From Pseudomonas indica NBRC 103045 (GTDB lineage Bacteria > Pseudomonadota > Gammaproteobacteria > Pseudomonadales > Pseudomonadaceae): a stretch of DNA of 61,593 bases. The notes under the pieces are model-generated. The model was given only the letters and a program-made list of their open reading frames with translations, was not told where the DNA came from and made no database searches. The position numbers were made by a program, and so were the translations under genes. Shown here one piece after another: positions 18,621 to 27,069 of this stretch. Location: the NCBI RefSeq assembly GCF_002091635.1, contig NZ_BDAC01000030.1, positions 1 to 61,593 on the forward strand, written 5' to 3'. The first letter of the stretch is position 1. Each line of letters opens with the position of its first letter.

Positions 18621-20480
18621 GTGCGTTTATCTCGTTTGCTTCTTCCTTTGGTGGTTTTATTTTTCGTTTTTCTTTTGTATTGGCCAGTAAAAGATTTCTT
18701 CTACGTCTGGGATGATTTTGCTCTTTTTCTTGATAGCTCTGCTTTACGCGGCTCCGGTAACGTTTGGGAGGCAATCTCACAGCCCATATTGCCTGGCACG
18801 ACCTACTTTAGGCCGCTGGTGCTGTTGAGCTTTTGGTCGGAATTTAAACTTTTTGGAGTGAATCCGGCGATCTCCCATGTGGTGAATTTGTTTATTCAAT
18901 TGCTAAATATTTCCCTGGTTGGGTGGCTAGCCCATGTATTAGTCGGGAGGGAAGGGAAAAGGTGGCAAATTGTTCTGCCCATGGTTGCATATGGGATTCA
19001 CCCTGCCTTGGTCGAACCAGTTGCCTGGTCGGCTGGGCGCTTTGACCTATTGGTCACGACATGCACGCTCTTGGCTTTAATATCTGCCTTGGAGTGTAAA
19101 GGGAAGGTGGGAGGAATAGTTCTTTCCGGAATTTTCTTTCTTTTGGCGCTCCTTTCAAAAGAAATGGCGATTACTTTTCCGGCTCTTTTCGTGGTTTGTT
19201 ACCTTGTCAAGACACAAAGTAGCCTGCGAGAGTCATTTATGACCTTTATGGCGCGCCCGCATATTTGGCTATTCGTTTCCCTATTCGTGGCAGGTGCTTT
19301 GTATTTATCGCTGCGCTATTCAAACTTGCAGGCGATGTACCATCAAGACCCTCGGGTCTCGGCTGCATTGAATAGCGTTTCGCATTTTGCGTTGGTGGGG
19401 CAAACGATCATTTTTTATCTGAGAATGATTGTTTGGCCATTTTCAGATATTAATCCTATGCATCCTTTTGATGTTTATAACTGGGGAGCGGGGCAGCTTA
19501 TCTCAGGGGGACTTGCTCTCTTTTCGCTGAGTATGTTTGGTGTGTATGCCCTGGTTAAGCGTAGCCCTGCTTTACTGTTGGTTCTGGCAGGCTTCATCTC
19601 GCTTGCACCTGTATTGAATGTTATCCCCCTGACAATTGGCGGCAATATCGGGCATGAGAGGTTTTTGACCCTTCCCCTTGTCTTTTTTGCTCTGGCTATC
19701 GGATGGGGCCGGCTACCTGGCCTGAGCATTTCTTCTTCCATGAAAAAAGCATTACCGAAGCTATCCTGGCTGTTGGGAGGGGGGTGGGTATTGCTAGGTG
19801 TGATGAATGTTACGGTTACGTTACCATTATGGCGTGACGAGGTTTCCTTATGGTCTTGGTCATATGAGAAATACCCTGATTTTGAATATGTTCAGTTCAG
19901 TTTGGTTGCGGCTGCTGTTCGTCTGGGGCGGTTAGATACTGCTCAGAAGGTATTAGACGAAATCGAAGCCAAGGGCGAACTATCTCTAAGAATAAAGGCT
20001 ATTAAAGGCCAATTGCTAGCCAGAGTGCATAGGCCGGAAGAGGCATTAAAACTACTGAATGAGGCTTTGGCGGGAAGTTATCAACCTCACCTGAAGGTTT
20101 TGAATAAAGGAATACAGCTAAAGGATGCAAAGATTACTAATCGGGGCTTTTCTGAGTCTTGGTACTTAAGGTTCGTGTATGGGGCGAGAGCTGAAGCTAA
20201 TCTTTCTTTGAAGCGTTACAATGACGCGCTGGCAGACTTGGAGGTTGTGAAATTCTATCAGGAAGACTACGCCCCAGCTTATCTTCTTACAGCGCTGGCA
20301 CTTTATGGGAAGGACGAGGTTAAGGCTGCAGATGAGAGCTTTAATAAGGCTTTGGGGTTTTATGTCAAGGAAGGGGCTAAAGACGCTATAGGTATTAAGG
20401 AGAATTTTATCTCCCAGTTGTGCCGGGGGGAAGGACGGCCTTTGCGGGTTTGCGAGTTAGAAGGGGATTTGGATGATTAA
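18621..20480 (+). CDS. GT-C membrane glycosyltransferase with C-terminal TPR-like region; candidate pilin arabinosyltransferase (TfpW-like)
   Basis: A 619-residue protein with about ten transmembrane helices in the first 400 residues and a TPR-like helical tail (about 420-600, with A-L-K-L-L-N-E-A-L and A-L-A-D-L patterns). The first periplasmic loop carries an acidic W-D-D motif (Asp31, Asp32), where GT-C enzymes bind a lipid-phosphate sugar and metal. GTG at 18621 is chosen as start because GGAG lies 7 nt upstream; the open frame extends further back but overlaps pilA. The position directly after pilA and the arabinose genes downstream point to the enzyme that puts D-Araf on PilA, as TfpW does in P. 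aeruginosa group IV strains. An identity to TfpW was not tested. Confidence 0.7.
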   Translation: MRLSRLLLPLVVLFFVFLLYWPVKDFFYVWDDFALFLDSSALRGSGNVWEAISQPILPGTTYFRPLVLLSFWSEFKLFGVNPAISHVVNLFIQLLNISLVGWLAHVLVGREGKRWQIVLPMVAYGIHPALVEPVAWSAGRFDLLVTTCTLLALISALECKGKVGGIVLSGIFFLLALLSKEMAITFPALFVVCYLVKTQSSLRESFMTFMARPHIWLFVSLFVAGALYLSLRYSNLQAMYHQDPRVSAALNSVSHFALVGQTIIFYLRMIVWPFSDINPMHPFDVYNWGAGQLISGGLALFSLSMFGVYALVKRSPALLLVLAGFISLAPVLNVIPLTIGGNIGHERFLTLPLVFFALAIGWGRLPGLSISSSMKKALPKLSWLLGGGWVLLGVMNVTVTLPLWRDEVSLWSWSYEKYPDFEYVQFSLVAAAVRLGRLDTAQKVLDEIEAKGELSLRIKAIKGQLLARVHRPEEALKLLNEALAGSYQPHLKVLNKGIQLKDAKITNRGFSESWYLRFVYGARAEANLSLKRYNDALADLEVVKFYQEDYAPAYLLTALALYGKDEVKAADESFNKALGFYVKEGAKDAIGIKENFISQLCRGEGRPLRVCELEGDLDD

Positions 20481-22161
20481 AAAAGAGATTCATGAATTTT
20501 TCTTTCTTTCCAAGGGTGGGCAGTTTGTTTGGATTGGGCTTTTATTGGGTTTGTTTTTAGTTGCTTTTATTAGGACGGCCTGGGTGTCGGACGATGCATA
20601 TATAACATTTCGAGTGGTAGATAATTTTGCGGATGGATTGGGCTTGGTGTGGAACCCTGGTGAACGTGTTCAGGTATATACTCATCCGTTATGGTTGTTC
20701 TTGCTCATTCCTATTGGATTGATTGGTTTCGATCCATATTGGGGCAGTCTATTTTTGTCGTTTGCTTTTTTGGTCGGTACGTTGCTGCTCTTGATTCGAA
20801 TGGGGTGGGCGAGCGGGGCGGGAGGAATATTGACGGCATTCCTGCTGTTAGCCTCAAAATCTTTCGTAGATTATTCCAGTTCGGGTCTTGAAAACCCGCT
20901 TTTGCATTTTCTTGTGGTTCTATACTTGTTAATTTTCTTGTGGGATAAGGGGGAGGGTATTTTTTTTATTGGGGTTATAGCAGGGCTGATTTTTTTAACT
21001 CGACCAGATGCGCTTCTTTTGATTTTGCCTGGTTTTGCTTTTCAGTTATACAGAGAGAGAAGAGATAGAGGGTTCTTGAAGCTTTCTATTCTTCCTTTTT
21101 TCTTTATTATTTTAGTGTGGGTGTTATTTTCAATATTTTATTATGGGGTGCCTGTTCCTAATACGGCTCTGGCAAAGGCTGGTAATGGGTTTGACTTGCC
21201 TCTGTCTATTCGGCAGGGATGGGGTGGTATTCAATGGCTCTGGCGAAATGACCCGTTTTCGCTAGTGCTTGTGGTGGCAGCGGTTGCTTTGGGTGGCGGC
21301 AGTAAGGATGCTCGCTGTAGAATTGTTGCTTTAAGTATTCTGCTGTGGGTTTTATATTACTTATATGTTGGCGGTGACTTCATGGGGGGGAGGTTTTTTA
21401 GTGTATTAGTGGTTGCGGGGGTGGTGATACTTGTACGTGAGTTGAGGGGGGGGGCTTCGATAAAATTCATGTTGCTCCCTCTTTTTATGGCATCTACAGC
21501 TGTGCAGGCCTCTGTCTTTTCTCCGCCAAATTATAATAATGCATTTATTGACTCAAATGGCGTGGCCGATGAAAGAGGTTTTTATTACACTTTTACGGGT
21601 GGGCTTCCTAATTATTTCATACGTGACCGTCGCAAGGAGCATATCTGGTATCGGTTAGGCGAAAGGTTCTATCCGCTGCATCAAAAGGTCTTTGTTGGTT
21701 GTACCATTGGGCTTTGGGGATATGCTGCAGGGAAGGAGGCTTATACGATAGATCCGTTTGCGCTGTCTGATCCATTTTTGTCAAGACTACCTGCGAGCCG
21801 AAGCTCAAGAGTGGGGCACTATGAGCGAGCGCTTCCTGCCGGTTATTTAGAGTCGCGGTTGTTTGGTAGTAACCGCCTAGAGAATCCCCATTTGGCTGAG
21901 TTAATGAGGTTGGTGTTGACAGTGACTCAGGGGGATCTTTGGTCAGTTGAGAGGCTTAAGTCGATTGTACGGTTAAATATCATAGGTCCCTCCTTGGTTG
22001 CTCAGTCTGGGTACAACCCAGATCTTGTGTGGCTTCCTGGAAAGTCTATCGAGGCGAAAGGCGCCTTTAGTTGTGCGGGAGTATCGAGTGCCGTATGGCT
22101 TTGGCGAATTGACCAGGACGGCGGTGAGTTAAAGGCTACAGCGCTTGTTGATTTATTATGA
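20473..22161 (+). CDS. AftB-like GT-C arabinofuranosyltransferase
   Basis: A 562-residue membrane protein resembling mycobacterial AftB (Rv3805c) and related GT-C transferases. The N-terminal signature is clear: V-S-D-D-A-Y-I-T-F-R (Asp40, Asp41), then G-L-G-L-V-W-N-P-G-E-R-V and Y-T-H-P-L-W. About ten transmembrane helices are followed by a C-terminal periplasmic domain with R-L-P-A and G-H-x-E-R-A-L-P-A-G-Y motifs typical of this family. It overlaps the previous gene by 8 bases. It probably uses polyprenyl-phosphoryl-D-Araf; it could extend or branch an arabinan on the pilin, or modify another glycan. Confidence 0.7.
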   Translation: MIKKEIHEFFFLSKGGQFVWIGLLLGLFLVAFIRTAWVSDDAYITFRVVDNFADGLGLVWNPGERVQVYTHPLWLFLLIPIGLIGFDPYWGSLFLSFAFLVGTLLLLIRMGWASGAGGILTAFLLLASKSFVDYSSSGLENPLLHFLVVLYLLIFLWDKGEGIFFIGVIAGLIFLTRPDALLLILPGFAFQLYRERRDRGFLKLSILPFFFIILVWVLFSIFYYGVPVPNTALAKAGNGFDLPLSIRQGWGGIQWLWRNDPFSLVLVVAAVALGGGSKDARCRIVALSILLWVLYYLYVGGDFMGGRFFSVLVVAGVVILVRELRGGASIKFMLLPLFMASTAVQASVFSPPNYNNAFIDSNGVADERGFYYTFTGGLPNYFIRDRRKEHIWYRLGERFYPLHQKVFVGCTIGLWGYAAGKEAYTIDPFALSDPFLSRLPASRSSRVGHYERALPAGYLESRLFGSNRLENPHLAELMRLVLTVTQGDLWSVERLKSIVRLNIIGPSLVAQSGYNPDLVWLPGKSIEAKGAFSCAGVSSAVWLWRIDQDGGELKATALVDLL

Positions 22162-22213
22162 GTGTCTTTTTCTCGCTGTTTGCTGGCTTTGCTCAATTTG
22201 GATTTGGTTCGAG

Positions 22214-23071
22214 ATGTCATTCATGGATAGGCTAAAAGGCCTTTTGGTATTGATGCGCCCCAAACAATGGGTAAAAAATGCCTTTGTTTGTGCTCCGTTG
22301 CTTTTTACTGGAGGTTTTATCGATAGTGCGGCTTTGCTTATGACGGGGCTGGCCGTAGTGCTTTTTTGTTTTGCATCTTCAGCAACGTATATAGTCAATG
22401 ATATCCATGATATAGATCGGGATAGATGCCATCCTAAGAAGTCCAAGAGTCGGCCATTAGCTGCTGGAATCGTATCAATTCCCCAAGCCTTCATATTGCT
22501 AGCTATTTTATATTGCATGCTGGGTTTGGGGTGGTTTTTTCTTCCGCAGGTTGTGTTGGTCATACTAGGGTACTTGGTATTGAACCTGGCTTATACCTTT
22601 ATACTCAAACATCAGCCGGTCATAGATATTTTTATCATTGCCATCGGTTTTGTGCTGCGTGTTTACGCTGGTGCCGTTGCGTTGTCTGTACCTGTTTCCT
22701 CGTGGATGTTCGTGACGACATTGTGTCTGGCGCTCTATCTCGCCGCAGTGAAGCGGCGCCAAGAGCTCAAGAGCAGTGGAAGCGAGGGGAGAGAAGTGCT
22801 TCGTCACTACTCTGTGGCGTTGATCGATCGCTATGCCGAGATGTCGGCGACAGGCGCGCTACTGTTCTATAGCCTTTTCGTGATTAGCGCGCGGCCGGAC
22901 ATGGTTATTACGATCCCTCTCGTTCTTTATGGGCTTTTCCGTTACTGGTACGTTGTGGAGACCCTGGGTGGAGGGGAGTCCCCAACGGACGCACTGTTGG
23001 CTGATTGGCAGCTTTTGGCTGTAGCGGCTATTTGGGTTCTGGCTTGCGCTTGGGCGATCTGGCCGAGTTGA
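22214..23071 (+). CDS. UbiA-family polyprenyl-phosphate phosphoribosyltransferase (Rv3806c-like DPPR synthase)
   Basis: The reaction is transfer of ribose-5-phosphate from PRPP to polyprenyl phosphate, the first committed step towards lipid-linked D-arabinose. The 285-residue protein has the M-R-P-K-Q-W-V-K-N start of this subfamily and the N-D-I-H-D-I-D-x-D motif at residues 62-70, followed by H-P-K-K-S-K-S-R-P-L-A-A-G, as in mycobacterial Rv3806c. About eight to nine transmembrane helices are present. The start at 22214 (MSFMDRL) fits the family; upstream sequence overlaps the previous gene. Neighbours supply the next steps. Confidence 0.85.
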   Translation: MSFMDRLKGLLVLMRPKQWVKNAFVCAPLLFTGGFIDSAALLMTGLAVVLFCFASSATYIVNDIHDIDRDRCHPKKSKSRPLAAGIVSIPQAFILLAILYCMLGLGWFFLPQVVLVILGYLVLNLAYTFILKHQPVIDIFIIAIGFVLRVYAGAVALSVPVSSWMFVTTLCLALYLAAVKRRQELKSSGSEGREVLRHYSVALIDRYAEMSATGALLFYSLFVISARPDMVITIPLVLYGLFRYWYVVETLGGGESPTDALLADWQLLAVAAIWVLACAWAIWPS

Positions 23072-23076
23072 TATTC

Positions 23077-23484
23077 ATGGATATATCCTACTTGTTGACC
23101 CCTTTCATCGCTTGGCTCGTGACGGGAGGGTGTAAATTTCTTATTAACAGCCTGAAGGTGAAGCGGCTGGCGTTCGATCTGATTGGCTATGGAGGGATGC
23201 CAAGTAACCATAGTGCGATTGTTAGCAGTATGGTAATGCTGATTGCGCTTAGAGAGGGGGTTGATCATCCTGCTTTAGGCGTGGCGATAACGCTGGCATT
23301 TATTGTAACGCTAGACGCAAGCAGCTTGCGTAAGCAGGTGGGTTTGCATGCTGAAGCTATTAATGCGCTGCGCTCAGATGATTTCAAAAAATTGAGGGTG
23401 CGCATGGGGCACTCCCGGGTCGAAATCCTAGCTGGGCTGTTTGTTGGTGGCCTGGTTGGGGTTGCTAGTTATTGTCTGCTTTAG
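23077..23484 (+). CDS. Divergent PAP2-family (DUF212) phosphatase, probable DPPR phosphatase
   Basis: A 135-residue membrane protein of the divergent PAP2 group. It has G-G-M-P-S-N-H-S-A (residues 39-47) and D-A-S-S-L-R-K-x-x-G-L-H-A, which correspond to the phosphate-binding motifs of that group. In the context it should remove the 5-phosphate from polyprenyl-phosphoryl-phosphoribose, the step proposed for Rv3807c. It starts 5 nt after the UbiA gene, so the two are coupled. The biochemical role is inferred from context. Confidence 0.75.
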   Translation: MDISYLLTPFIAWLVTGGCKFLINSLKVKRLAFDLIGYGGMPSNHSAIVSSMVMLIALREGVDHPALGVAITLAFIVTLDASSLRKQVGLHAEAINALRSDDFKKLRVRMGHSRVEILAGLFVGGLVGVASYCLL

Positions 23485-23512
23485 CTGACTGACGGTTTGT
23501 GGCTTTGGACGG

Positions 23513-24250
23513 TTATAGGTTCAATCGTTTGAAGATAAACTCTGGAATCATCCGAATGATCAGCATAATGGGGCGCCAGAAGAAAGGGGTGTACAGAACA
23601 TCCTTTCTTTTGTCGAGAGCTTGAATTATATCGCTGGCAATTTTGTCGGGCGTTGCCCAAAGTAGCCCCTTGCGGAAGTGGGCGGTCATTGGGGTGTCTA
23701 CGAAACCAGGTTTTATCGTTAAGACTTGTACCCCTTGCTTGCTCAGCCGATTGCGTAATCCTTGTAGGAAAATATTCAGGGCGCCCTTAGCTGTTCCATA
23801 TACATAATTGGACTGACGGCCGCGATCTCCGGCGACCGAGCTGATCACTGCGATGCGTCCATGTCCTTGGGTTTCAAAACGGTTACCCAAGAGGGTCAGC
23901 AAGGAAATTACGCTAGTTGCATTTGTTGTAAGCTCTTGAAGTGTGAGTGCGAAATTCTTTTCGCAGCTCTTCTGGTTACCCAAGGTTCCGTGGGCAATCA
24001 AGACAGTATCCAGCCCCCCTAAATCTCTTTCCGCTTGGTCAAGAAGCATGGAGTGGCTGGAAAAGTCAGCTGCATCGAATGTTTCGTATAGAGCCTTATT
24101 GGCTCCTCTAACCTTGAGGTCGCCGGCGAGCATTTCTAGTCTTTCTTTGTTTCGCCCCAGTAAATAGAGATTTATGCCCCTTAGTGCGAGCTGGCGAGCG
24201 GTTGCCTCAGCGATAGCCGAGGTGGCGCCAATAATTAAGATGTTCTTCAT
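23513..24250 (-). CDS. DprE2-like short-chain dehydrogenase (2'-keto reductase)
   Basis: The 245-residue SDR protein has the cofactor motif G-A-T-S-A-I-A at residues 8-14 and the catalytic Tyr-x3-Lys in Y-G-T-A-K, with Ser in V-I-S-S-V. It should reduce the 2'-keto intermediate made by the DprE1-like protein, completing epimerisation of ribose to arabinose on the lipid carrier. It lies 5 bp after that gene on the same strand and converges with the PAP2-like gene. This corresponds to Rv3791. Confidence 0.85.
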   Translation of the reverse strand: MKNILIIGATSAIAEATARQLALRGINLYLLGRNKERLEMLAGDLKVRGANKALYETFDAADFSSHSMLLDQAERDLGGLDTVLIAHGTLGNQKSCEKNFALTLQELTTNATSVISLLTLLGNRFETQGHGRIAVISSVAGDRGRQSNYVYGTAKGALNIFLQGLRNRLSKQGVQVLTIKPGFVDTPMTAHFRKGLLWATPDKIASDIIQALDKRKDVLYTPFFWRPIMLIIRMIPEFIFKRLNL

Positions 24251-24255
24251 TTTGG

Positions 24256-25557
24256 TTATTCCAATCCAAGTCTGTGCGATTGCAGAGATGTAAATTTGTT
24301 TATTGCGCCATATTGGCTTCGGACTGTTTGAAAGTCTTCCCAGCGATTGTAGCTTCGCTTGAATGTTGCTTCGCTCATGCGAGCATCTTTAGCCAGGTAA
24401 ATGCGACCGCCGTGGTCCAGAACCATGGCGTCCAGTTCGTTAAGCAGCTCGAAAAGACCCGTTGAGATTTTGAAATCCAAGGCTAATGTATAACCTTCCA
24501 TTGGGAAGGAAAGCAGGTTGGGGTTCTCTCGGCCGAACGCCTTGAGTACAGCGAGAAAAGAGCCTCGGTGAGAAGACGCAATACGCTTGAGGATATCGTG
24601 CATGCCGCGCCGCCCTGCATCTTTCGGTATCACAAACTGATATTGAACGAATCCGTTCTTCCCGTAGAGTCGGTTCCAGTTAAGAATACGATCCAGCGGA
24701 TAAAAGAAGCTTTCGTACGTTACTCTTTCGCAGTTATGTAAAGTGCGGACTCGATTATAGTAAAGCGTATTGAATGCTTGCACTGAATAGCGATTAAGAA
24801 GCGCTGAGGGCAGGTCTATCGGTACATTGATAGGGCGGTTTCGGGGGAGCTCTAGTCCGCCTTCGGTAGAGTGCTCTCCTGTCATGAGGAGCGATCGTCC
24901 TAGGTTTTTATCGCCGGCCAGGCAGTCAATCCACGCAACTGAGTAGGTAGCCCCTTGTTCGGAGTCGAAAAGGTCCATTACCTCCACTAGGTTGGTTGCT
25001 TTATGAGTAGTTTGCTCGATGTAAGCGCTCGTTATCGGTTTCAAGCGCAGGCATACATCAAGGATCAATCCCGTCAGACCCATCCCGCCGCAGGTGGCAA
25101 AGAACAAATCAGCATTTTGCTCTCGGGAGCACTCTAGAGCCTCTCCGCTTGCCAGCAATAATCTGAAACTGTCAACTATTTCACTAAAGCAACCAATCAG
25201 ATGATGATTTTTTCCATGAACATCACTGGCGATTGCCCCGCCAAGCGTCACGAACTTGGTGCCGGGTGTAACGGGTAGGAACCAACCTCTGGGAGTAAAT
25301 AGCTCCAGTAGTTCGCCAAGCGTTATGCCTGCACTGCAATGCAGTAGGCCAGTTTCCTGATCAAAGGACTTCAAGTGGTTTAGTGCGCGAGTACTGATAA
25401 CCTGCTTGGATGAAGCACTGTCTCCATAGCTGCGACCCATTCCTCTTCCGATCAATGGGCCGGAGTTAGTAAGCACCGCTATGGTATCGCTAATCGTTCT
25501 TGGTTCCTCTACGACTGCATTGACGCTTGGATAACGCCCCCATCCTTGAATCAGCAT
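24256..25557 (-). CDS. DprE1-like FAD-dependent oxidase of decaprenylphosphoryl-ribose type
   Basis: DprE1 oxidises the 2'-hydroxyl of polyprenyl-phosphoryl-ribose. The 433-residue protein has an N-terminal VAO-type FAD domain with G-R-G-M-G-R-S-Y-G-D and S-D-V-H-G-K-N-H-H, both matching mycobacterial DprE1. Counting from the C-terminus, the catalytic Lys418 of DprE1 corresponds to Lys390 (Y-L-A-K-D-A-R), while Cys387, the residue attacked by benzothiazinones, corresponds to Ala359 (Y-T-L-A-L-D-F). It is joined to the GtrA gene (stop and start adjacent) and to the SDR gene. Confidence 0.88.
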   Translation of the reverse strand: MLIQGWGRYPSVNAVVEEPRTISDTIAVLTNSGPLIGRGMGRSYGDSASSKQVISTRALNHLKSFDQETGLLHCSAGITLGELLELFTPRGWFLPVTPGTKFVTLGGAIASDVHGKNHHLIGCFSEIVDSFRLLLASGEALECSREQNADLFFATCGGMGLTGLILDVCLRLKPITSAYIEQTTHKATNLVEVMDLFDSEQGATYSVAWIDCLAGDKNLGRSLLMTGEHSTEGGLELPRNRPINVPIDLPSALLNRYSVQAFNTLYYNRVRTLHNCERVTYESFFYPLDRILNWNRLYGKNGFVQYQFVIPKDAGRRGMHDILKRIASSHRGSFLAVLKAFGRENPNLLSFPMEGYTLALDFKISTGLFELLNELDAMVLDHGGRIYLAKDARMSEATFKRSYNRWEDFQTVRSQYGAINKFTSLQSHRLGLE

Positions 25558-25959
25558 TCATGCGCTCCTGCTACCGAAGACGTAGCGTTTATCCAATTCG
25601 TACTTTGTGAAGTACCCTATCGCAAGACCAATGACTCCTCCCAGATAACGCATTTCTTTGGTTGCAAAGACGAACTCAAATAGAAACTCGAAGCCCCAGA
25701 AAACGACGGTGGTTACAACGCCCATCAGTGCGTATAGCAGGAAGGTTCGGCTGTCTTCCGCAATGTCGCGTGCTTGAAATGAGAATATATAGCGCTTGTC
25801 AAGGATATACTTGACTAGTAAGCCAGTTCCTGTGCCGGCGATGATAGATAGCAGGAGAGCGAACGGGCCGTCATACATGCGTATGATTGCGTCCTGCGTA
25901 CCTATGTTTGTTGCCGTTGCTACCGCGGCAAATAGTGCGTACATCGCGGCTAGTTTCAT
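25558..25959 (-). CDS. GtrA-family membrane protein, probable arabinose-lipid flippase (Rv3789-like)
   Basis: A 133-residue protein with four transmembrane helices and the GtrA-family layout: N-terminal A-A-x-T-N-I-G-T, and V-K-Y-I-L-D-K-R-Y-I-F / Y-E-L-D-K-R-Y-V-F repeats at the ends of helices 2 and 4. Its homologue Rv3789 sits beside dprE1 in mycobacteria and was proposed to flip polyprenyl-phosphoryl-arabinose or anchor the complex. It is the first gene of the minus-strand trio and starts 140 bp from tRNA-Thr. Confidence 0.82.
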   Translation of the reverse strand: MKLAAMYALFAAVATATNIGTQDAIIRMYDGPFALLLSIIAGTGTGLLVKYILDKRYIFSFQARDIAEDSRTFLLYALMGVVTTVVFWGFEFLFEFVFATKEMRYLGGVIGLAIGYFTKYELDKRYVFGSRSA

Positions 25960-26062
25960 TTCTTTCTCGTTTGCAAAGAGCGTTGGATTGTATACTTATT
26001 TTTTTGACGAGCTTGAGCCTTATTCAGAACTGCCCAATGAAGCTCCATTTTCTACACCGCAG

Positions 26063-26091
26063 TTGAATCATATGAGCAGGAATGCTAATTT
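26063..26091 (+). promoter_or_regulatory. Possible promoter of tRNA-Thr
   Basis: TTGAAT, 17-bp spacer, TAATTT. The predicted start would be only about 3 nt before the mature tRNA, so the match is tentative. Confidence 0.3.
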
Positions 26092-26100
26092 CCGCCTGCC

Positions 26101-26176
26101 GCCGGCATAGCTCAGTTGGTAGAGCAGCGCATTCGTAATGCGAAGGTCGGGGGTTCGACTCCTCTTGCCGGCACCA
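26101..26176 (+). tRNA. tRNA-Thr (anticodon CGT)
   Basis: A 76-nt cloverleaf with acceptor GCCGGCA / TGCCGGC, D-loop AGTTGGTA, anticodon loop TTCGTAA, T-arm GGTTCGACTCC and encoded CCA. In P. aeruginosa this tRNA marks the far end of the variable pilA accessory region, as it does here. Confidence 0.97.
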
Positions 26177-26183
26177 CAATCTT

Positions 26184-26209
26184 AAAGCCCCGCCTTCGAG
26201 CGGGGCTTT
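26184..26209. terminator. Bidirectional terminator between tRNA-Thr and nadC
   Basis: A 10-bp perfect stem AAAGCCCCGC / GCGGGGCTTT with a 6-nt loop, flanked by A and T runs. It is placed to end both tRNA-Thr (plus) and nadC (minus). Confidence 0.88.
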
Positions 26210-26220
26210 GCTTTTTCTTC

Positions 26221-27069
26221 TTACAGGCTCAGCCGCATCGAAAGATCCACCGCCTTGATGTCCTTGGTCAAGGTGCCCAGCGAGATGTAGTCCACGCCCG
26301 TTTCGGCGATGCCGCGCAGGGTGGTTTCGTTGATGCCGCCGGAGGCTTCGAGTTTGGCGCGGCCGGCGGTGAGGGTGACGGCGGTGCGCATGTCGGCGAG
26401 GCTGAGTTCGTCGAGCATGATGATGTCGGCGCCGGCGTCCAGGGCTTCTTTCAATTCATCCAGGCTTTCTACTTCGACTTCCACCGGCTTGCCCGGGGCG
26501 ATGTGGTGGGCGGTTTGTATGGCCTGGGCGATGCCGCCGCAGGCGGCGATGTGGTTTTCCTTGATCAGGAAGGCGTCGTACAGACCGATGCGATGGTTGT
26601 GGCAGCCGCCGCAGGTGACGGCGTATTTCTGGGCGAGGCGCAGGCCGGGGAGGGTCTTGCGGGTGTCGAGGAGTTTGACGCCGGTCCCTTCCACCAGGTC
26701 GGCGTAGTGACGGCAGCGGGTGGCGACCGCCGAGAGTGTCTGGAGGAAGTTGAGGGCGCTGCGTTCGCCACTGAGCAGGGCGCGGGCGGGACCTTCCAGG
26801 TGAAACAGTGTCTGATTGGGGGCGACACGGTCGCCGTCGTTGACTTGCCAGTGCACGGCCACACGGGGATCGAGCTGGCGAAACACAGCATTGACCCAGG
26901 CAGTGCCGCAAACGACGGCCATTTCACGGGTGATCACGCTGGCATGGGCCAGTCGCTCGGCGGGAATCAGTTGGACGGTGATGTCGCCGCTGCCGATGTC
27001 TTCCGCCAGCGCGCGGCGGACGTTGCTTTCGATTTCGGCGGTCAGGTCGGCGAGGGTCAGGTTGGGCAT
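26221..27069 (-). CDS. nadC: Quinolinate phosphoribosyltransferase (carboxylating)
   Basis: NadC makes nicotinate mononucleotide from quinolinate and PRPP in de novo NAD synthesis. The 282-residue protein has the family core: [16 protein letters not shown], the substrate-binding [10 protein letters not shown] and E-V-E-V-E-S, and the phosphate-loop L-E-A-S-G-G-I. It is the conserved neighbour of the pilA region in Pseudomonas. Confidence 0.96.
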   Translation of the reverse strand: MPNLTLADLTAEIESNVRRALAEDIGSGDITVQLIPAERLAHASVITREMAVVCGTAWVNAVFRQLDPRVAVHWQVNDGDRVAPNQTLFHLEGPARALLSGERSALNFLQTLSAVATRCRHYADLVEGTGVKLLDTRKTLPGLRLAQKYAVTCGGCHNHRIGLYDAFLIKENHIAACGGIAQAIQTAHHIAPGKPVEVEVESLDELKEALDAGADIIMLDELSLADMRTAVTLTAGRAKLEASGGINETTLRGIAETGVDYISLGTLTKDIKAVDLSMRLSL

